Below, one piece after another: positions 36,701-45,700 of a stretch of 64,000 bases of DNA; position 1 is the first letter of the stretch; the number at the start of each line of letters is the position of its first letter. The notes beneath the pieces were generated by a model. It worked only from the letters and a program-made list of their open reading frames with translations, had not been told where the DNA came from and ran no database searches. Position numbers and translations under genes: made by a program. The stretch covers positions 122,287,309 to 122,351,308 of the forward strand of contig OX638368.1 of NCBI GenBank assembly GCA_951812925.1. Reading direction: 5' to 3'. This stretch comes from Calliopum simillimum (taxonomy: Eukaryota; Arthropoda; Insecta; Diptera; Lauxaniidae).

Positions 36701-39700
36701 TAAGGACTTTGATGTCCCGAATCCGAATCCCGGGTCCGTTTTTTTTCCAGAACGTCTGAGAAAAAAAATTTCAAGGTCATATTGAGGTCAATATGGGGTT
36801 CATGCGTCGCGTTTAGTGATTAATTCGCTAAAATTCTGAAACTAATTTTTAATCATTGAACTCTTAGGTCTTAAAAAGAATATGTGATCAAAAAGGGTAT
36901 CTCGGACCTAGTTTCGGAGATATAGCCATCGGAAGATCAGAATATATATCTTCTATGAAAACCGCTATAAGTTGGGAACCCCTGGATGGATTTGAAAAAT
37001 ATTGGTGTCATATGAAAGGTATTTTGTTGTTGTTGTTACTGTTGTTGTTTTTGTTGTTGTTGGTGTTGTTGATTTATTTGTGGTTGTAATTGAAAAATTT
37101 CACAAAATTTTAAAAAAGCTCATATCTCGAAAACTATGAATCCAATCGAAAATATTCTCAAAACATTTTATAGGCTGTCAAAATACCTTTCATATGACAT
37201 CAATATTTTACAAATTAATCCAAGGGTTCCCAACTTATAGCGGTTTTTATAGAAGATATATCCGGATCTTCCGATGGCTATATCTCCGAAACTAGGTCCG
37301 AGATACCCTTTTTGATCACATATTCTTTTAAAGGACTAAGGATTCAATGATAAAAAATTAGTTTCAGAATTTTAGCGAATTTATCACTAAACGACACATG
37401 ACCTCTATATGACCTTGAAATATTTTTTCTCAGACGTTCTGGAAAAAAACGGACCCCGGATTCGGATTCAGGACGTCAAAGTCCCTAGGAAACACATAGT
37501 CCGGTCAAAACGCCATAACATTTTTTTTTTTTTTTGTAAACCTGTGAAATTTAATCGCGTTTTAGCCTTTATAAAATAAAAAAATATTTAATCAAAGCGA
37601 TTTTAATCTTAACTGAAATGTTTATTTTGATTAGCTCGAACCGGAACTCAACATTTCAATGTTTCAGTCTCTGCAAAATATGGTACATTTAGTTGGATTG
37701 CATTTACCTTGGACCAAAATTTATATATCATGTTTGCCTGTTCATAAAGAAAGAAACTAAAGATATAATGAACAACTTACTTTTCTGGAAGTTTCATCAA
37801 ATAGTTTCAACATTTGTGCATTTTTGGTCATTAACTCAGCAGTCAAACGACCAACATCTGAATTCGTTTGGTTCTGTAATGACTGCAATGAAAATGCATT
37901 TTTATTTGATTGCAAAGTATTGTCAAATAAACTATTTCCAACAGAACTGCTATTAATATCATCACGTATTGAGTTCAATTCTGAAATTCTAGAACAAAGC
38001 AAAACCAGATTTAAAATTTTGTAGCAAAAAAAAAGGCAAAAATAACTGACATACTGCATACCTAACTGAAGGACTTATTGATAGCCCATCCGCAAAACCG
38101 GGCGAAATAATGCGTGATGGAAAAAATAAATTGCTACTATCATTTTGTGTTGCTGTAAGTGAATTGCTTAGTTTATTCGAGTTTGTGCCACTGTAGTTAA
38201 ATGCATCAGAAACACTAAATAGATTTGTATGATTGGTTGGACTATAATTTAGAGAGCTGTTAGGAATGTTAACAGAAAAGCCACTAGATGAGAAATCTGC
38301 AAATGAATAAAGTGGTTCTATTAGAAGAAGTTTGTTTATTTATCAGAATACAATCACAATATTTTGAGTTACCATTTAAAGAGTTATTAAGGGTAGAATT
38401 AGGAATGTTAATTGGCGCTGATGAACGCTGCAATAAACTTGAATTTGCCAAACTTGCTGACAGTGGATTATCACGTTGATCGTCCAGTGAGCAAACAGCT
38501 ACAAAAATAACGAAATTTAATTGAAAATTATTTACTTTATATTTAATGCATTAAACTTACGTTCGACATGTGCAAAAGCGCAAAATACACTACGTGGACA
38601 ATAGCCCGCTTGTTGGACATCATTGCATTTTGTGGACTTGTAAATTTCTGGATGAAATTGCTGTTCGGTTCTAGTATGACAGTATTGACAATTATCGCCT
38701 GCCTCGCAATTACCTGGCTCACCCCATTCCTCGCCATGCTTAACGTTAGGACAAGGTGTTGATCTATAAAAAGTTCATACAGAAAATTCAATGAAACTTA
38801 TATACATACTATGTGAATAAGTATAGCTTCTTACCTATATTTAAATTTTCTTGGACTCCGGCGTTTATCTTTGCTATTGTGATATTGTGGGCATGCATAT
38901 CCCTGTCTACATAAGCGTGGCGGTCGCTTACATGGTTCTGTTTTATAATTTGCTAACACATAGTTAGTGTCTTGCCACTTGGGATCCTCATTCATGAGAT
39001 TACGCTCTTTGTCTAGCGCATTTTGTGCATTTGTGCCGTCAAGTGTTGTGTCTGCGTTTTGCAGTGTCTCCAATTCTTTAATGTCATAAACAGGCGGACG
39101 TTGATCCTGTATTCCATGCGCAAATGCGCAGTGATGTCCATTTTTAACACAGTATCCACGACTATCGGTATCATGGACGCACATGCAAGTTTTATAGTAT
39201 CTCAAGTGGTAACGGCGCTCAGTATCGCCAGCAGTGCGATGCAAAAATGGACAACTAATTTATAAAAAGATAACATAAGTAAACATAAAAATAAATATAT
39301 ATTTAAACAAAAAACAATAATGAACAATTTAAAACCATAGTAGATTAGCAGTTTATTAAAAAAGTGGTTTGCAGCGGAACTCTTTTATTTCTAAACTGGT
39401 TTTTTCGAATCCCTTTATAAGCACTACGAAAATTCAGGATCAGATAAAAACGCGTTTGACTGAAACTGAAGAGGCTTGTCCCAAATTTCACATCTAATAA
39501 ACGGTGAACTAATGGAAATGAAGGATGAAACGCTAGTGAGTTCTTCTTGGCAAAGCGGTACATGGTATACACGACATACAAGAGTACAATATTTTTGATT
39601 GACGTTAAATCCTACCCGTTTAAACCGGCCGAAAGAGATTTTGACAGTAAATGTCATAATTTGCATTTCTTCTTAATATTTATCTTACGTTTGCTTTTTT

Positions 39701-42700
39701 TATAAGACATGTAATGCAAATTCATCAAATAATGTGGGTGGTTTGTTTGCACATGGGATGGGCAGTGCTCACTGCGCATTATATGAGATTGAGGTCAATA
39801 AAGTTCTTTCAATGGAATTCTTTCTTGGACCGTAAATTCAATCGAATTCTAAAGGTGCAAATAAAGAAATCGTCGGCATAATATTGTTTTGCCGTACACA
39901 CCAGTTTTTCAGTTGTCAAAAGAATACTGTATAAGTCAGAACTGAAAAGAGATAGGAAAAATGGATAAAAGATTTAGAAAGAGCGTACTCGGAAGCATAA
40001 AGTATGGGGAAACGTACTTTGGTGTTTACGGCAAAATGATATTCAGCCGTAGATCAGTCAAATTTTGCGGTCTAGGTTTTCGGAGTCGAATACGAGTAAT
40101 CAACCTACTGAATAGGAAAATAATACCAGATTCGCCGAATTGACTCTAGTTTTTCAGATATCCTCGTTTCAAAGTGCAAAAATAGTTGTTTTGAAGCATA
40201 TTTGATGTAGTATAACACTTACAGTAGAAAGTGTAATGCATTTTTTAATGAAATCGAAAAGGCATAACCTTCCTCATTAAAACTTATCTCTAAACTTTTC
40301 CGATTAGATCCTTACTTTCCAAGTAGTCAGCCTTTGAAGTATTGGTATTTCAACTCCATACAAAGGTCAAATTTTTCTTTGCGGCCTAAGTTTTTTGAAT
40401 TAATCCAGATTCACAGTAGTTATTAAATACTTAGGGTGTGGTTTGTTTGTCTGAATTGACTCTAGTTTTCCAGCAATCTATACTCAAAACAGCAAAAATA
40501 ACTGTTTTGTTTGTATTGAGTTGAAATGGGTAAAAACTCGTAAAGTAAGCATCTAATTGGAAAACTTAAAAGGTAAGGTTGAATAAGGAAGGATATGACT
40601 TTTTGATGACACTGTTTCCTGTAACTGTTATACTTCTTCAAATATGCCTCAAAACAGCTATTTTTGCACTTTTAAGCAAGGTTAGCTGGAGATTAGCTGG
40701 AGTCAATTCTGAAAAATAAATTATACCCTCGGTAGCGGATGACTTTAGTGAAACTAAATTTTCTCACAAATCTAAGGCCGGAGAAATAAAAAATTTTTTT
40801 GTCGCCCTGTGTTATTGTAGGTAATTAACACTATGGAACAAGCTACTATTTTATTCTATTTTCGAGACTAGAGGTTTGTTACCACTACTAAGTGTTTGTT
40901 TGCAGCTTAAAATCGAAAACATCGAAAACTCGATGAGACAGGTATTAAGCCATTATTTCAAACATGTTTTGCGCAATGAATCCCTAGAGCATTATAAAAT
41001 ATCGAGTCCCGGAATCCAAAATATAACTTAAACTCTAGGACAACATTTTTTAGTTTGTCGCAAGCAGTGCACAAATATTATTTTCTATTATACTATCAGA
41101 AGTTCCCAAACTTTTTTTTCTCCCTTGAATCACTTGCCAATTTTTTATGTTTTGTGTGTGTTATTGGATCTTATCACGAATCTGTCCAGGAATTCTCTCT
41201 CGAGAAAATATTTTTCGCCAAAAAACTACCATGCAACCCTGATATTTTCCATTTGATTTTGACTGCTAATACTACGTTTCCATCCGAGCTTTAGCTATCA
41301 CAAGATTTATAAAAATTTAAGTTTTTTTTGTTCTTCCTAATATTCATCTTCCAATTGCTTTTTTTTTTTTTTTTTTTGTAACCCAAAGTTAAGGGGTGCC
41401 ACTTGATCGAAAATAGCCAGAATCGCCAGCAGATTTAAGATAAATCTCGTCCGAAGTAGGTTTGGAGCTAAATTCCGAAATAGACATAAAAATCACCTCA
41501 TAAATCTCAAGTGGAACCGTAGTATAAGGCAGGGGTTGAAATAAGAAAAAATCATTACTGCAGAAATCTTTTTTTGGCAATTTTTTAATAAGCTAATTCA
41601 AGCGATTAATAAAAGGTGTCCCGTAAATTACGCAAGAATTGAGTTACGTAGAAAACACTATTTTTTAACTATATTTTATTATGTTTTATTAAAACATAAA
41701 AGATATAAAATAGGGTTACGTCCAAAAAATTACATCAAGCAGATGACCTCCATGGCTTAGCTTACACATACGCACTCTTTCTTCTTATTCAATGGTTTAT
41801 TAAAACCCTAAGCTGTCATGAAACTGTTTTCTTTTTTGTTTCAAAACACTTCACTGCACAAATCGCGGCAAATACAAATCTTGCGTGAGTTATGGGACAC
41901 CATTATATATTAGATTCATAGAGTAAAATAATAGATATTGTAAATATTATTTCTTAGTCGACCTTGGATTAGATTTTATATTTTTGTAATCTGGCTTGTC
42001 CTCAAGTTATAAGGATGTTAATATCGAAGCCTAGCGCAACAAGATTTCCAACACCCCTTCCGATTTCGGTTAAATGATATGATCTGTGGAGGGGTCCAAA
42101 GAGTGGAAAAATTGACAACTCTCCTAACATAATTGTCAATAACTTACGACATTCCTTAACGGTTTTCATGTGAAGATCATTTTTGGAAAGGTGTTGAATC
42201 AGGCTATTAGCACAAACTATGCTATAAAGTACTATTTTTATAACTTTTTTAGTACTAAGATAAATAAAAACGGTCCTCGGCCTACTTTTTAGATCTTCCA
42301 ATATGTATAATTTTTTCTGTACAAAAGATCTTTCAGGTCGCAGTACAATCTAGAGCCTTTTAAATAATAATAATGTATAATTTTACCCTAGAGGCCTTCC
42401 ATTAATTGCGTGAGACTATTTGGGGAAGATGGGTACGAAAAATATTACGTAAGACTAGATAGGAGGCGGGAGCATTGAAAAATATTACGATTTCTGACAG
42501 TCAAACCTATGGGGAAAAATTTCTTGTGTAATTAATGGGAGGCCGGACCAACGACGTATATAAATAAGATACTCAAATTTTATTCGTTTGACTTACTCGC
42601 CGGTCTGTACAATTTGGTTAGACACAAATAAAGCTACTGAAAGAGGAATAAAATGTTGCTATGCCAACGCTGCGTTTGATTTACTGAAAATTTTATATTA

Positions 42701-45700
42701 AACAGACGCAAAATTCGAAAAACAAACGTATTTAGACATTTCGTTTGTCCGCTTTCAGCAACATTTTATCAATTTCAACAAATTCCACAGACCGCAGTAA
42801 CGAACTGTGTATCTTGATAAAAATATACGTCGTTGGCCGGACCCCTACCCGATATTTTTTTTTTTTTTTTTTTTTCTTGTTTTGGGTGCCCAGGAAATCT
42901 GAGAAAAGATTCTAGAGAATGTTTATTTCAAAATTTCATATCAAAATTAAGGTCCTCACTTCATGCAAACCCAATTTCGTTAACATGGACCCCTTCCACT
43001 TTGGGAAACACTTATCTAAATGAAAATAAAGAAAAAATTAAAATAAAGAAAACTATTTGCGCATTACTTTATTTTGAAAAACGCCCACCACCCCGGTTCA
43101 TTTTAACGCGCAAAACCATACATGCACATATTTTGGGTCGAATACTAGAATACAAGCAACTGGATTTGGATACACAAAACAAACCAAAGAAAATCACAAA
43201 ATAAAAAACGACAAAAACAGAAACCCCAAAATAGCGAAAAGTCAAACAAAGCCTAGAAGCAACAACAATAAGAAGGCGGCTAAACAAACAAATACACACT
43301 TGAAAATCAAAATAAAAACGAAACAAAACAGAAGCGCAATCAAAATAAAATAAAGAAGGGAGAAACACACAAAAGAAAAGCAAATCGCAAAAGAATGACG
43401 CACACACTTGTAGACAATACGACTTCGTTGTGTGTGTGTAAAGCGGGAATCTAATCAGAAATTTAAAAACAGTGTGAAAAGAAATGCCGAGACAGTAGTC
43501 TCTTGATAGCTTAAACTATAAAAACAAACAAATAGTTAAGGATCAAATTAGATTCAAGTTCAAGGTTACAAATTAAAATTTCGACGATGTAATACAAAGT
43601 GAAATTACAGCAAAAGGACAATTTTTTTCCATTGAAACTTTATTTTTTGAAAAAAAAAGTTATAATTGAGGCATTGCGTGCAATAACGCCCTAAGTCCAT
43701 CTTTGTGAAAAAAGCAAAAGCACATAACATGTATCGACACAAGCACGAAGAGGGATTTAGGGCGTTATTGCACGCAACGCCTCAATTGTTCCAATTCTTT
43801 AATTTTGAAACACAGTAGCGTTTGGGGGGAATTATATTATGGAAGCGTTGACTGCGCATATACAGGATGGGCGGGAATCAGTAGAACACCGGAAAATGTA
43901 AGATTCCTGGGACTATTCTGAACAATTTTTCTTACTTACATTTTTTGAAATTCGCAAAACCAACGGAATTATTGGATCCGTAAGTTTTGAAAGTGGAGAA
44001 CAAGGTAAAAGCATTTTCATACCCTACTCGCAGGGTTTATTCACTTTATCCTTCCGTTTGTAACGCAGAGAAGGAGGCATGTCAGGTATAGAAAAGAATG
44101 TATATATGCTTGATCAGCATCAGCCCCTGAGTCGATATAGCCATGTCCGTCTGGCTGGCTGACTGTGCGTGGAAAAATTTTTTACGGGAAAACTAAGCAA
44201 GATAAGAGGATGAAATTTGGTACACTTTTTTTCACCTTTGTCGTAAAAGTTAGCTAGTGGAATTTAAAATTAGCGTAATCGGTTAACGGACACGCCTTCC
44301 GCCCATTCAAAAAATATATTCAAAACGCAATTTTATGAGCATTATTCACGATAACACAACCAAAATAGACGTAAATACTAGATAGTAACTGCAAGCTCTA
44401 GGCAAAAACTTGGTTGATTTGGACAAGAGAGCGTGGCACCGCCCATACACTCAAAATTTTGAGGTAATGTGACAAAATTTCGCAGATACAGTGCTGCGAT
44501 AGAAGGCATTTGCGTAAAAATTTTTTGTTTAAACTTAAATTTTTTTTATGCCATTCTACAGCAAATAGTCCAGATAAGAAATCCCCTGAAAATTTTTCAA
44601 AACTAGTGTGATTTGTAAGTGTTGCAGCTTGTTAAAGTCAAACTTTTTTTCAAAAAAAAATCAATTAAGAAAATTTGTTAATCGTAGAACTTTTTAAAAA
44701 CAATTACTGCTGCTAAACCAAGAAAGCAATAAAGTTATAAAATAAAATGCATACAAAAGCCTACATACCCATTTATTTTTAATATTTTTTTAAGCAAATT
44801 TTTTGAGCCAAATTAAAATTATTTTTTAAGTTACAAGAAAAAATTATCAAAGATTAAAAACCGGAAAATGCTAATTTCTTTAGAGCAGGAAAAAAAAGAC
44901 GGGATTTGCGGGCATTGCTAAAAAACGTTTTTCACAGCATACTTTTATGTCAAAAACACTTTGAACTTCTAAAATTTTTATATGCTTTTTTACAGCCTAA
45001 AAGCATGCACAACAATTTTTTCCAGTTTACTTTCGTTGTTTTATTTATTTGAATATCTTTTTTTGTATTCACTGCATTTAAAAAATAATTGCATTTTTGA
45101 AAACAACATGAAAAAATATATCAGTATGATAAATCTTATGGAAATCGAATCAAAACTGGAAATGCCGTTCCGTTGTATGGAATGACAGCACTGTGAGATA
45201 CTAGGAATATTAATTGAAAGCTCTGAGCAAAAACCAGGCGAACTCAGACAAGAGGGCGTGGCACTTCCCATGCAAGCAACATTTTCAAAATGGTGTGCAA
45301 GCGTTATTTGAAGTAACGCAACAAAATTTCGCAAGCTCTGAGCAAAAACTAAACTAATTCGAACATGAAGGCACCGCTATACAATCAAAATTTTCAAAAT
45401 ACTTCAGTGTAGGGTGTTTAATTTTTGGCCAGGCCAAACGTTACACCCTTGCTAGTTTAACTTCAACAAAGCATTTGATACATAAAATTTCAGCAGCAAA
45501 GGATTCGTAAAGTTTTAATTCTATTCGTATATTCCCATCAGCTGGTAAAAAAAAAAAGGATTTTTTCCTGTTTATCTAACTATTAAACTTTTCGAAAACA
45601 ATAAAATTTTAAATTGCAGTATGTCGTAATACCTACGTAGAAAATCTGTGTACAAAATATTTACGAAAAATTTATAGATATAATTGAGGCTTTCTGGCGT

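Noticed and set aside
38543..38791. 82-codon minus-strand frame overlapping unk exon 4
   Set aside because: Wrong frame; the frame with CCCH fingers and matching splice phase is the real one.
42833..43407. Frames of 112-123 codons on both strands
   Set aside because: AT-rich, low-complexity translation with Phe/Lys runs and no recognisable domain.
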